From: Chitinophaga japonensis
GTDB taxonomy: Bacteria; Bacteroidota; Bacteroidia; Chitinophagales; Chitinophagaceae
Assembly (NCBI RefSeq): GCF_007830125.1
Contig: NZ_VLLG01000004.1
Span: 62,001 to 126,000, forward strand
Direction: 5' to 3'
Length of the DNA stretch: 64,000 nt
The position numbers and the translations under genes are program-made. Positions within the stretch are counted from its first letter, which is position 1. Each line of letters starts with the position of its first letter. Under the pieces are notes generated by a model that worked only from the letters and a program-made list of their open reading frames with translations, made no database searches and was not told the origin of the DNA. Positions 8,738 to 17,361 of the stretch are shown piece by piece.

Positions 8738-8913
8738 CCCGTGAGAATTTGTGCGTTGAAAAATCAGTAATATATACCTATGAGAACCTGTCAGCAAACC
8801 GTGCAGTCCGCGAACGATCATTACAGGGTACAAGTATTTATTGTTGTCAGAAGAGCATTTTGAAAAACCGGGAGGCGGCCGCCGCATCCAGTAAAGAACC
8901 GTGGGGTTTTATC

Positions 8914-11298
8914 ATGAATATGTCTATTCCATATCTTCATTTGCTCAGGTATGCCATGCTGTCCATGTTTTGCATGTGCCTGCTGTTGCCGGCCCGGGCG
9001 CAGCAACGATTTACGATCAGCGGATACGTGCGGGACACTACCAACGGGGAGTCTCTTACCGGCGCTACCATACAGGTAAAGGGCAGCCTGCATGGCGTGC
9101 AGGCCAATGCCTACGGCTACTATGCACTGACCCTCCCGGCCGGGGAGTATACCATCGTTTGCTCTTTCCTGGGCTACGTGGAGCAGGAGCGCAGCATCCG
9201 GCTGGAGGATGACCTGCAGTTGAACATGCTGATGGCCCCGCGCGCCTACCAGGCGCAGGAAGTGGTGGTGACCGGGCAACGGAAGAACCGGAACGTGGAA
9301 AGCACGGAAATGGGCCGGGTGGAAATATCCACCGCGGACGCCAAAAAACTGCCGTCCTTCCTGGGGGAGGTGGACGTGCTGAAGACCCTGCAACTGATGC
9401 CGGGCATACAGGCGGCAGGGGAGGGCAATGCCGGCCTGTACGTGCGCGGCGGCGGCCCGGACCAGAACCTGATCCTGCTGGACGAAGCGCCGGTGTACAA
9501 CACGGGCCACCTGTTCGGCTTTTTCTCCATTTTCAATGCCGACGCTATCCGCAACACCACCCTGATCAAGGGCGGCATGCCCGCCAACTACGGGGGGCGC
9601 CTTTCCTCCGTGGTGGACGTGAACATGAAGGAAGGCAATAACCAGGCGTTCCAGGCAGAGGGCGGCATCGGCCTGATAGCCTCCCGCTTTTCCGTACAGG
9701 GGCCGCTGAAAAAGAACAAATCCTCCTTTATCATTTCCGGTCGCCGCACTTATGTAGACCTGCTGGTGAAGCCCTTCCTGGATGAGAACAGCAACTATGG
9801 CAGGTCCGGCTATTACTTCTACGACCTGAACGTAAAGGCCAACTATATTTTTTCCGATAAGGACCGTATTTACCTGAGCGGCTACTTCGGGCGTGATGTG
9901 TTCGATTTCGAAAGCGGCACCCGCACATTCGACGCCAATATTCCCTGGGGCAATACCACGGCTACCTTCCGCTGGAACCACGTATTCAGCAAAAAGCTGT
10001 TTGCCAATACCTCCCTGATCTATAACGACTACCGCTTCAGCTTTTCCGGCGTGCAGAACAATTTCGACATCCACCTGTCATCCGGTATCAGCGACGGGAA
10101 CGGCAAGCTGGACTTCGATTATTTTGCCAGCCAGCGCCATCATATCAAGTTCGGCGGGAATTACATTTATCACCGCTTTACGCCCTATTCCGCATCCGGC
10201 CGGCAGGACAGCACCTACTTCAACCCGGACAATGCTTTCCGGAAATATGCGCACGAGGCCGCCGTGTACTTCATGGACGACTGGGAGATCACGCCCCAAC
10301 TGAAGCTGAACGCCGGGGTGCGCTACAGCGCCTTTATGCAGATAGGGCCCTATACCCGTTATGTGAAGAATGCCAGCGGCGTGAAAACAGACAGCACCGT
10401 GTATGATAAATGGGAGGAGGTACGGTCCTACGGCGGTTTTGAGCCCCGTGCTATCCTGCGCTACGCCTGGAATGGACAGAACTCCCTGAAAGCATCCGCC
10501 ACCCGCAATTACCAGTTCATTCACCTGGTGACCAATGCGGGTACCACCCTGCCTACGGACCTCTGGGTGCCCAGCACCTACAAGGTAAAGCCGCAGGTAT
10601 CCTGGCAGTATACCCTGGGCTACTACCGCAACTTTGACGACAATACCTGGGAAACCTCCCTGGAAACGTACTACAAGGACATGCAAAACCAGATAGAGTA
10701 CCGGCAGGGCTACACGCCTTCCTTAACCGACCCCGAGGAAGACTTTGTGTTTGGCAAGGGATGGGCTTACGGCGCGGAGCTGTTCGTGCACAAGACCAAA
10801 GGCCGCTTTACCGGCTGGCTGGGATATACGCTGGCCTGGACCTGGCGGAAGTTTCCCGACCTGAACGAGGGAAAAAAATTCCCCGCCAAGTACGACCGCC
10901 GGCATGACCTGGTGCTGGTGGCCAACTATGAGCTGACCCGGAAATGGCACCTCTCCGGGGTGTTTGTATTCGGCTCCGGCAATACTACCACGCTGCCGGA
11001 AAAGTTCTATATGGTGGAGGGCAACCTGGTATCCGATTACGGGGACATTAACGGGTACCGCATGGCGCCTTACCACCGGCTGGACCTCTCCGCCGTGTAT
11101 ACGCCCAACCGCCACCCGGAGCGCCGGTTCAAAAGCTCCTGGGCCTTTTCCATCTATAACGCCTACAGCCGTATGAACCCGTACTTCCTGTACTTTGACC
11201 AGACGGGGAACTTACTGGGCAATACCCTTAACCTCCGCGCCCGGCAGGTATCGCTGTTCCCGATCATACCGTCGGTGACCTGGAACTTTAAGTTTTAG
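8914..11298 (+). CDS. TonB-dependent receptor with carboxypeptidase-regulatory-like N-terminal domain
   Basis: Outer-membrane active transporter, 794 residues from the chosen ATG at 8914. The open frame extends to 8701, but the upstream 71 residues are not signal-like, whereas 8914 gives MNMSIPYLHLLRY and a hydrophobic stretch ending PARAQ, a good Sec signal. Then comes a CarboxypepD_reg-like domain (ISGYVRDTTNGESLTGATIQVKG), a linker EVVVTGQ, a plug domain with KTLQLMPGIQAAGEG and YVRGGGPDQNLILLDEAPVY, and a beta barrel ending in an aromatic-rich strand with terminal Phe (TWNFKF). No SusD-like partner follows, so a polysaccharide-utilisation role is not supported. The substrate is unknown; small receptors of this type often take up iron chelates or vitamins. 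Confidence 0.9.
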   Translation: MNMSIPYLHLLRYAMLSMFCMCLLLPARAQQRFTISGYVRDTTNGESLTGATIQVKGSLHGVQANAYGYYALTLPAGEYTIVCSFLGYVEQERSIRLEDDLQLNMLMAPRAYQAQEVVVTGQRKNRNVESTEMGRVEISTADAKKLPSFLGEVDVLKTLQLMPGIQAAGEGNAGLYVRGGGPDQNLILLDEAPVYNTGHLFGFFSIFNADAIRNTTLIKGGMPANYGGRLSSVVDVNMKEGNNQAFQAEGGIGLIASRFSVQGPLKKNKSSFIISGRRTYVDLLVKPFLDENSNYGRSGYYFYDLNVKANYIFSDKDRIYLSGYFGRDVFDFESGTRTFDANIPWGNTTATFRWNHVFSKKLFANTSLIYNDYRFSFSGVQNNFDIHLSSGISDGNGKLDFDYFASQRHHIKFGGNYIYHRFTPYSASGRQDSTYFNPDNAFRKYAHEAAVYFMDDWEITPQLKLNAGVRYSAFMQIGPYTRYVKNASGVKTDSTVYDKWEEVRSYGGFEPRAILRYAWNGQNSLKASATRNYQFIHLVTNAGTTLPTDLWVPSTYKVKPQVSWQYTLGYYRNFDDNTWETSLETYYKDMQNQIEYRQGYTPSLTDPEEDFVFGKGWAYGAELFVHKTKGRFTGWLGYTLAWTWRKFPDLNEGKKFPAKYDRRHDLVLVANYELTRKWHLSGVFVFGSGNTTTLPEKFYMVEGNLVSDYGDINGYRMAPYHRLDLSAVYTPNRHPERRFKSSWAFSIYNAYSRMNPYFLYFDQTGNLLGNTLNLRARQVSLFPIIPSVTWNFKF

Positions 11299-11354
11299 TG
11301 AAAGGTGAACCCTTCACTATTCCCTGCTGCAAACTAATAACAGTTGAAATTTTG

Positions 11355-11362
11355 TATCTTCG
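11355..11362 (+). promoter_or_regulatory. Probable -7 element of thrS
   Basis: TATCTTCG matches TAnnTTTG at all but one position and lies 62 bp upstream of the thrS start. No T-box-like structure was recognised in the leader. Confidence 0.35.
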
Positions 11363-11423
11363 CAAGCTATTTTATTTAAAGCCAGGCGGCTACGTGGCCA
11401 ACTGCTAAGAGCTATAGAATCAT

Positions 11424-13364
11424 ATGATCAACATTACTTTTCCCGATGGCGCAGTCCGCCAGTATGAACCAGGAATAACAGCATTGGATATTGCCAAGTC
11501 TATCAGCGAAGGGCTGGCGCGTAAAGTATTGGCAGCAAAGGTGAACGGGCAGGTGACAGACGCCACCCGTCCTATTACCGGAGACGCAACGCTGCAACTG
11601 CTCACCTGGACGGATGCGGACGGTAAGGCTACCATGTGGCACTCTTCCGCCCACCTGATGGCGGAGGCGCTGGAAGCCCTGTACCCGGGCGTAAAGTTTG
11701 GCATAGGCCCCGCTATAGAGAACGGCTTCTATTACGACGTGGACCTGGGCGGCCAGGCCATCTCCGATGAGGACCTGAAAAAGCTGGAAGCAAAGATGGC
11801 GGAGCTGGCCAAACAACAAAATACCTACCAGCGCAAGGAAGTGAGCAAGGCGGATGCCCTGCAGTACTTCACTGAAAAAGGCGATCAATATAAGCTGGAG
11901 CTGATCAACGATCTGCAGGACGGTACCATTACTTTTTATACCCAGGGCGGCTTTACGGACCTGTGCCGGGGCCCGCATATACCCAATACGGGCTTTATCA
12001 AGGCCATCAAGCTGACCAACATTGCCGGCGCCTACTGGCGGGGTAATGAAAAGAACAAGATGCTGACCCGCATCTACGGCATTACTTTCCCTAACCAGAA
12101 GGAGCTGGACGAATACCTGACCCTGGTAGAGGAGGCGAAAAAGCGCGACCACCGCAAGCTGGGCCGGGAGCTGGAGCTGTTCACCTTTTCCGAAAGGGTA
12201 GGGCTGGGCCTGCCCCTGTGGCTGCCCAAAGGCGCCATGCTGCGGGAACGTCTGCAGCAGTTCCTGCAGAAAGCCCAGGTGGAAAGCGGCTACCAGCCGG
12301 TGGTAACACCGCATATCGGCAACAAGAACCTGTACATTACTTCCGGGCACTATGAGAAATACGGGAAGGACAGCTTTCAGCCCATCCATACGCCGGAGGA
12401 AGGCGAGGAGTTTATGCTGAAGCCCATGAACTGCCCCCACCACTGCGAGATCTATAAGGCCTCGCCCAAATCCTACAAGGACCTGCCGGTGCGCTTTGCC
12501 GAATTTGGCACGGTGTACCGCTATGAGCAGCACGGCGAGCTGCACGGCCTGACCCGCGTGCGCGGTTTTACCCAGGACGATGCGCACCTGTTCTGCCGTC
12601 CCGACCAGGTGAAAGAGGAGTTCATCAAAGTGATAGACCTGGTGCTGTACGTGTTCCGTAGCCTGAGCTTTACGGAGTATACGGCGCAGATCTCCCTGCG
12701 CGACCAGGAGGACCGGAGCAAGTACATTGGCTCCGATGAGAACTGGAACCTGGCGGAGCAGGCCATTATCGAGTCCGCCCAGGAAAAAGGACTGAACACC
12801 GTGGTAGAGTACGGGGAGGCGGCTTTTTACGGCCCCAAGCTGGATTTTATGGTGAAGGACGCCCTGGGCCGCAAATGGCAGTTGGGCACCATCCAGGTGG
12901 ACTACAACCTGCCGGAGCGTTTTGACCTGGAATACATCGGGGCCGACAACCAGAAGCACCGCCCCGTAATGATACACCGGGCGCCTTTTGGCTCCCTGGA
13001 GCGGTTCATAGCCGTGCTGATAGAGCACTGCGCCGGTAAATTCCCCCTCTGGCTTACGCCTACCCAGGTGAAGGTGCTGCCTATCAGCGATAAAAGCTTA
13101 ATATATGCAGAAAAAATAGCGGAATTGTTAAAAAATGCTGAAATTCGCGCTGAAATAGACGACCGTAACGAGAAGATAGGGAAGAAGATACGGGAGGCTG
13201 AGCTGGCAAAAGTGCCTTATATGCTGGTGCTGGGCGAGAAGGAAGCCGCAGATGAAAAAGTGGCGGTAAGGCGGCAGGCCAAAGGAGACCTGGGTACCAT
13301 GACCCTGGATCAGTTTATCGGTCTTGTAAATGATGAAGTTGTCAACAGGAAACCTTTTGAATAA
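11424..13364 (+). CDS. thrS: Threonine--tRNA ligase
   Basis: Charges tRNA-Thr in the cytoplasm. 646 residues, normal length. It has an N-terminal TGS domain (1-62, INITFPDGAVRQYEPGITALDIAKSI), the editing/SAD domain with the HSSAHLMAEAL motif (HxxxH type, about residue 73), and a class II catalytic core with the zinc ligand region PMNCPHHCEIY (about 335), VRGFTQDDAHLFC motif 2 region and PVMIHRAPFGSLERF motif 3. An anticodon-binding domain is at 540-646. Followed by infC after 102 bp, the standard gene order. The downstream rpmI and rplT are not adjacent here. Confidence 0.98.
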   Translation: MINITFPDGAVRQYEPGITALDIAKSISEGLARKVLAAKVNGQVTDATRPITGDATLQLLTWTDADGKATMWHSSAHLMAEALEALYPGVKFGIGPAIENGFYYDVDLGGQAISDEDLKKLEAKMAELAKQQNTYQRKEVSKADALQYFTEKGDQYKLELINDLQDGTITFYTQGGFTDLCRGPHIPNTGFIKAIKLTNIAGAYWRGNEKNKMLTRIYGITFPNQKELDEYLTLVEEAKKRDHRKLGRELELFTFSERVGLGLPLWLPKGAMLRERLQQFLQKAQVESGYQPVVTPHIGNKNLYITSGHYEKYGKDSFQPIHTPEEGEEFMLKPMNCPHHCEIYKASPKSYKDLPVRFAEFGTVYRYEQHGELHGLTRVRGFTQDDAHLFCRPDQVKEEFIKVIDLVLYVFRSLSFTEYTAQISLRDQEDRSKYIGSDENWNLAEQAIIESAQEKGLNTVVEYGEAAFYGPKLDFMVKDALGRKWQLGTIQVDYNLPERFDLEYIGADNQKHRPVMIHRAPFGSLERFIAVLIEHCAGKFPLWLTPTQVKVLPISDKSLIYAEKIAELLKNAEIRAEIDDRNEKIGKKIREAELAKVPYMLVLGEKEAADEKVAVRRQAKGDLGTMTLDQFIGLVNDEVVNRKPFE

Positions 13365-13466
13365 ATTCATTCCGGGTATATTTATTGCTGCGTATTTATG
13401 TGAATTGATCGCAAAAAAGAATAACTTCAGGGAAGGATTTTTATTAATTAATTTTTTATTTTTTTA

Positions 13467-14159
13467 ATGCAACAAACACCCAGACCAAATTTTAACCGCG
13501 GGAGAAACCCGAACTTTCGGAGGGAACAACAGCAAGAACATCGTACCAACAGAATGATACGTGTGCCGGAAGTCAGATTAGTGGGAGATAATGTTGAGGC
13601 AGGCGTTTACCGGACAGATGAAGCCTTGCATATGGCTGAGCAGCAGGGCCTGGATCTGGTAGAAATATCCCCAAGTGCCACTCCACCAGTATGTCGCATC
13701 ATTGACTATAATAAATTCCTGTACGATAAGAAGAAGAAGGAGAAGGAGATGAAGGCCAAGGCGCATAAAAGCGAGGTGAAAGAGATCCGCTTTACGCCGA
13801 ATACGGACGATCATGACTTCGACTTCAAAGCCAAGCATGCGGAAAAGTTCCTCAAAGAGGGCAATAAGGTAAAGACCTATGTACAGTTCAAAGGCCGCGC
13901 CATCATGTTCAAGGAGCGGGGAGAACTGATACTGCTGAAGTTTGCCGACCGCCTGTCTGAAGTAGGCATGCTGGAGGGGATGCCCTCCATGGAAGGCAAG
14001 CGTATGATCGCCTTTTTCGCTCCCAAAGCCGCCAAGAAGAAGGAAGGCGGTGGAAAGGATAAGGATAAGGAGCCGAGAGAGCCCCGTGAGCCGCGGGAAA
14101 ACCGCGAGCAGCCTGCACCCCGCCCGGTGGAAAACAAGCAGCCGGAGCGCAAGGCATAG
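13467..14159 (+). CDS. infC: Translation initiation factor IF-3 with charged terminal extensions
   Basis: Binds the 30S subunit and proofreads initiator tRNA and start-codon selection. 230 residues, longer than the usual 170-180. The IF3 N-domain (about 29-98: RVPEVRLVGDNVEAGVY, DLVEISPSATPPVCRI) and C-domain (about 105-192: KEIRFTPNTDDHDF, FKGRAIMFKERGE) are complete. Extra parts are a basic N-terminal tail of about 28 residues and a C-terminal tail rich in Lys, Glu, Pro and Arg with a tandem EPREPREPREN. Starts with ATG rather than the AUU/AUC autoregulatory start of some IF-3 genes. A strong terminator follows, so transcription does not continue toward rpmI. Confidence 0.97.
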   Translation: MQQTPRPNFNRGRNPNFRREQQQEHRTNRMIRVPEVRLVGDNVEAGVYRTDEALHMAEQQGLDLVEISPSATPPVCRIIDYNKFLYDKKKKEKEMKAKAHKSEVKEIRFTPNTDDHDFDFKAKHAEKFLKEGNKVKTYVQFKGRAIMFKERGELILLKFADRLSEVGMLEGMPSMEGKRMIAFFAPKAAKKKEGGGKDKDKEPREPREPRENREQPAPRPVENKQPERKA

Positions 14160-14192
14160 TTTCCGAATAAGATTACTGTTAGTGGTATACAG

Positions 14193-14223
14193 ACCGTCCT
14201 GAGATGATCAGGACGGTTTTTTT
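14193..14223 (+). terminator. Rho-independent terminator after infC
   Basis: A perfect 10-bp stem, ACCGTCCTGA (14193-14202) with TCAGGACGGT (14208-14217), a 5-nt loop GATGA, then a run of Ts to 14223. Confidence 0.9.
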
Positions 14224-14281
14224 ATGCTCATATAAATTTTATACAAATAAATTATTTTAATATATTATTAAAATATATTTG

Positions 14282-14289
14282 TATATTTG
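14282..14289 (+). promoter_or_regulatory. -7 promoter element upstream of a small lipoprotein gene
   Basis: TATATTTG, an exact TAnnTTTG match in a very AT-rich stretch, 165 bp before the start at 14454. The intervening leader holds no recognised riboswitch; it contains one tiny open frame (14336-14359) of unknown meaning. Confidence 0.45.
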
Positions 14290-14453
14290 CCCTGTCACAT
14301 TTTTACCAGGTCTGCATTTGACCGGACATGCCACCTATGAACTACAGCAAGAGCCTATGAACCAAAATCAGTGATCTCCGGGACAATCACCAGTACTTGT
14401 TAAAAATACCCTGAACCGCGTTCCGTGCATTACTAACTATTAAATCTTGCAGT

Positions 14454-14951
14454 ATGCAGCCAAATCTGAAAAAAGTTGCTTCGTTGCTATCCGTATGCGT
14501 TATGGCATCGTTCCTGTTTTCCTGTAAAGGGGTAACGGAAGAGGAATACCTGAGGAACAGCTTTTATGAAAAAGAAGCACAACTGAAAAGACTGAACCGC
14601 CTGATTGACTCCCTGGTGATCCCGCAGTTGAACCCGGAGGAGTACAACAGCTATATTGTAGTGGATTGCAATACGGCGCCCTCCGTTAAAAACAACAGTG
14701 TATGCAATCCCGTGGTGGCCGCCGCCATGCGGGAGCTGGCCATCAGCTCCGTTAACGTGGAAAAGGGCACCTGCAGCACCAACGGTCAGTATAACCTGTA
14801 CATCTACAAGGTAAACGCGAAATATAACAACTACAGCAAGTTCTATTATTACCACGACCTGTGCGATAAATGGAAGGAAGCCCGTACCGGCAAGGATTTC
14901 ATCTATATTCCTTTCGAAGATCACTGGTCTATTTTTGCCGGTAAGCATTAG
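14454..14951 (+). CDS. Hypothetical lipoprotein
   Basis: 165 residues with a lipoprotein signal (VMASFLFSCKG, predicted lipidated Cys24). The mature part begins with a short charged helix (EEEYLRNSFYEKEAQLKRLNRLID) and continues with a mixed alpha/beta region containing further cysteines (residues about 75, 84, 104 and 143). I do not recognise the family. It is monocistronic: its own promoter and terminator bracket it, and it lies between infC and the RHS operon. The envelope location is inferred from the signal; function unknown. Confidence 0.7.
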   Translation: MQPNLKKVASLLSVCVMASFLFSCKGVTEEEYLRNSFYEKEAQLKRLNRLIDSLVIPQLNPEEYNSYIVVDCNTAPSVKNNSVCNPVVAAAMRELAISSVNVEKGTCSTNGQYNLYIYKVNAKYNNYSKFYYYHDLCDKWKEARTGKDFIYIPFEDHWSIFAGKH

Positions 14952-14995
14952 GAAGAACTATTCGGTGTAATGTCTCATAACTTGAAGTTGAAAGG

Positions 14996-15026
14996 CCGTC
15001 CGGGGAAGAACCGGGCGGTTTTTTTT
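14996..15026 (+). terminator. Rho-independent terminator after the hypothetical lipoprotein
   Basis: Stem CCGTCCGG (14996-15003) with CCGGGCGG (15011-15018), one G-U pair, loop GGAAGAA, then eight Ts (15019-15026). Confidence 0.88.
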
Positions 15027-15092
15027 GTGGGTCGTTGCTGAGGGCATCGAATATTTATTGGATTAAAACTTTTTTTAATTAAAATTAATTTA

Positions 15093-15100
15093 TACATTTG
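15093..15100 (+). promoter_or_regulatory. -7 promoter element of the RHS operon
   Basis: TACATTTG matches TAnnTTTG exactly, 56 bp before the first gene of the operon and immediately after the upstream terminator. It is the only convincing promoter before the 20 kb gene run. Confidence 0.5.
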
Positions 15101-15156
15101 AAATTATAATATACGTCTATACCCTATAACACAACTTTGTATGATAACCCGTTCCT

Positions 15157-17358
15157 ATGAAATGCAGTGGTAGCGTGCTGATGCGCCTTGTGCAGGTATG
15201 CTTCTTACTTTACAGTACCGTTAACCAGGCCCAGGACAAAAAGCAGGCAGGTCTTAAAGCAATACTCTCCGGTAAAAAGGTTAGTATGGAAAATGAGGGA
15301 CAGGTAGCTGAAAACTACTTCGGTGGGGGCTATTATTACCTGAATGGCCTGAAGCTGAATGCTGGCATACGGGTGGCCCGGCTGCCACTTGCCCTGCAGT
15401 ATTTGCGCCAGGACTACTTTTACCCTGCGCACGCCTATAATAATACCTGGCAGGTACGGTTTGACAGGGAGGGGCTGCTGGACAATTACCGCAGGCAGTT
15501 AAAGGAACGCCTGGGCGTAGACGATCTTGTTCCTAAAGACCAGCTACTGGAGGAAGCTAAAAACAGGACGAACAACGCTGTGAAAGCTGCCATGGATTCC
15601 ATGAAACAGGCGTATACTATCCAGTATGGCGAAGCCATGGAAGGCCTGGATACGGTGCAGGACTACGTGCAGCAGGATGTGAGCGGGCAGTTCAGGTCCA
15701 TACTCAGCGCGGATTACAGCCAGATCATAAAGGAGAAGGAGGCCCGGTTGAAACAACTGCTGGAAAAGCGGGGGGGCTCGCTGAAGGAGCGGCAGGAAGC
15801 CTCCAAACTCCAAAAGGAGATCGCTGCCTATTATAAACTGGTGGACTTTTACAAGCGTTACCAGGAACTGAGGAAGCAATATGACCTTTCCGGCCTTAAC
15901 AAGCAACTGGTACAGGAACAGGCAGAGCGCTTACGCCGGTACGAAAAAATGATGGACGACCCTGAGTCCGTAAAAGAGCTGGCAGCAAAACATCTGCCAC
16001 AAAGCGGCCTGGAAAAGTTTTTCATGAACGTGCAAAAGCTGAACCTGGGACAACAGACCGTGTCCTTAAGCCCTTTGTCCTTGAACAGCTACCTGCACAG
16101 CGGCGTCAGTATGGAAGTATTGAAGGATAACAAGTACCTGTTCCTGCTGGTAGGGAAGGAACGGGATTTGAATGCCCTGTACGACCGTGCTGTGTTCTCC
16201 CCGCTTACACAAAATGATCACACCGCCAGCGGCATCCGGGTTGGCCGGGGGGCGCTGGACGGCAATCATACCCATTTGTCGCTGTTTTCATTTAAGCAGT
16301 CCGGAGCGTTAACGGAGGGCCGCACTTTCGATATGCCTTCCCGGTCTACGTTGGTGCTGGGCCTGAGCAACCGTTTTAATATAGACGAAAGCTCCAGCCT
16401 GCAGTTGGAAGTATCCCGGTCTGCCACCGTATATGACCAGGCAGCGTATGGCAGCGATACTACCGGCAGAAAGTCTGCCCTGGGCCGGCTTTTCAGTAAT
16501 GACAATCTGGGGCAAAGCATCGCCCTCATGCTGAAATACAGAGGTAATTTCGATAAAGCCGGGCTGAACATAGGGGCAGACGTTACCTATGTAGCGGCCG
16601 GCTATTATAATCCCGGCAGCCCGTTCCTGGCAAGAGGCACCCGGCAGGGCATGCTCAGTGTTCGTAAGTCCTGGTGGAAGAGAAAGCTGGTGCTGCAGTT
16701 GCGTGGTGACTTACGGGAATACGTATACGGCAATCTCACGGATCGCAAATGGCAGCATTTTTCCTACCTGGCAGATGCGCGCCTGAAACTGCCTGGCGGA
16801 CAGCAGCTAAGCCTGAAATACCAGCCGGTGCGCGGTGTCCAGGTAATGCCCGGTACCCGCCTGTTGCAGAATGCCAGTGACCGGGTTACCGTGAAGCTGA
16901 ACCTGCAAAGACGGGTAGGACAGGCCTTTTATCGCAATATGTTCAATATAGCCTATAGCAGCAGCCGTTACCTGCTGGCCACGCAGTATACGGGTGTTAA
17001 AACGCTGACGTTCACCTCCCTGCAGAGCATAGCCATTACTGGGCATCTGCTTTACTGGAACAATACGTATAACTATGCCCGCAACCCGGATGGGTTGGCC
17101 TATCTCAACTCCTCCTATAATACGGACGCAGGATTTACCTGGCAACTGGGAAAAAAATGGAGTGCCAGCTCGGCCCTCAATTATACAAGCGCCACCGGCT
17201 GGTATAAACAATTGGGCGCCCGGCAGACACTTACCGCTATGGTTATACGTAACCTGGACCTGAGCTTTTTCATAGATGTGCGGACCAATATTGAACAAAG
17301 TGCCGCTTATTATAATGACCTGATACGGGCCGACTGGAGCCTGAAATATAATTTTTGA
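15157..17358 (+). CDS. Secreted coiled-coil plus outer-membrane-barrel-like protein, first gene of the RHS operon
   Basis: 733 residues, family not recognised. An N-terminal Sec signal (MRLVQVCFLLYSTVNQAQ region), then a region rich in Lys, Glu and Gln with heptad-like spacing (about 105-290), probably a long coiled coil. The last 400 residues alternate polar and aromatic residues in short strands with turns, and the chain ends SLKYNF; a terminal aromatic after beta strands is typical of outer-membrane barrels. The next gene starts 3 bp later. The position suggests an outer-membrane component that anchors or passes the giant proteins of the same operon. This is inference from layout only. Confidence 0.75.
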   Translation: MKCSGSVLMRLVQVCFLLYSTVNQAQDKKQAGLKAILSGKKVSMENEGQVAENYFGGGYYYLNGLKLNAGIRVARLPLALQYLRQDYFYPAHAYNNTWQVRFDREGLLDNYRRQLKERLGVDDLVPKDQLLEEAKNRTNNAVKAAMDSMKQAYTIQYGEAMEGLDTVQDYVQQDVSGQFRSILSADYSQIIKEKEARLKQLLEKRGGSLKERQEASKLQKEIAAYYKLVDFYKRYQELRKQYDLSGLNKQLVQEQAERLRRYEKMMDDPESVKELAAKHLPQSGLEKFFMNVQKLNLGQQTVSLSPLSLNSYLHSGVSMEVLKDNKYLFLLVGKERDLNALYDRAVFSPLTQNDHTASGIRVGRGALDGNHTHLSLFSFKQSGALTEGRTFDMPSRSTLVLGLSNRFNIDESSSLQLEVSRSATVYDQAAYGSDTTGRKSALGRLFSNDNLGQSIALMLKYRGNFDKAGLNIGADVTYVAAGYYNPGSPFLARGTRQGMLSVRKSWWKRKLVLQLRGDLREYVYGNLTDRKWQHFSYLADARLKLPGGQQLSLKYQPVRGVQVMPGTRLLQNASDRVTVKLNLQRRVGQAFYRNMFNIAYSSSRYLLATQYTGVKTLTFTSLQSIAITGHLLYWNNTYNYARNPDGLAYLNSSYNTDAGFTWQLGKKWSASSALNYTSATGWYKQLGARQTLTAMVIRNLDLSFFIDVRTNIEQSAAYYNDLIRADWSLKYNF

Positions 17359-17361
17359 CCG

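Noticed and set aside
8701..8913. N-terminal extension of the TonB-dependent receptor frame
   Set aside because: The extra 71 residues are not signal-like and overlap the promoter element at 8730-8737; the ATG at 8914 is followed by a normal signal peptide.
11299..11423. Possible T-box or other aminoacyl-tRNA-sensing leader before thrS
   Set aside because: The leader is only about 55 nt after the -7 element and contains no T-box-like bulge or terminator.
11412..13028. 538-codon minus-strand open frame
   Set aside because: Antisense to thrS, a complete and unmistakable gene; long shadow frames are common in GC-rich coding DNA.
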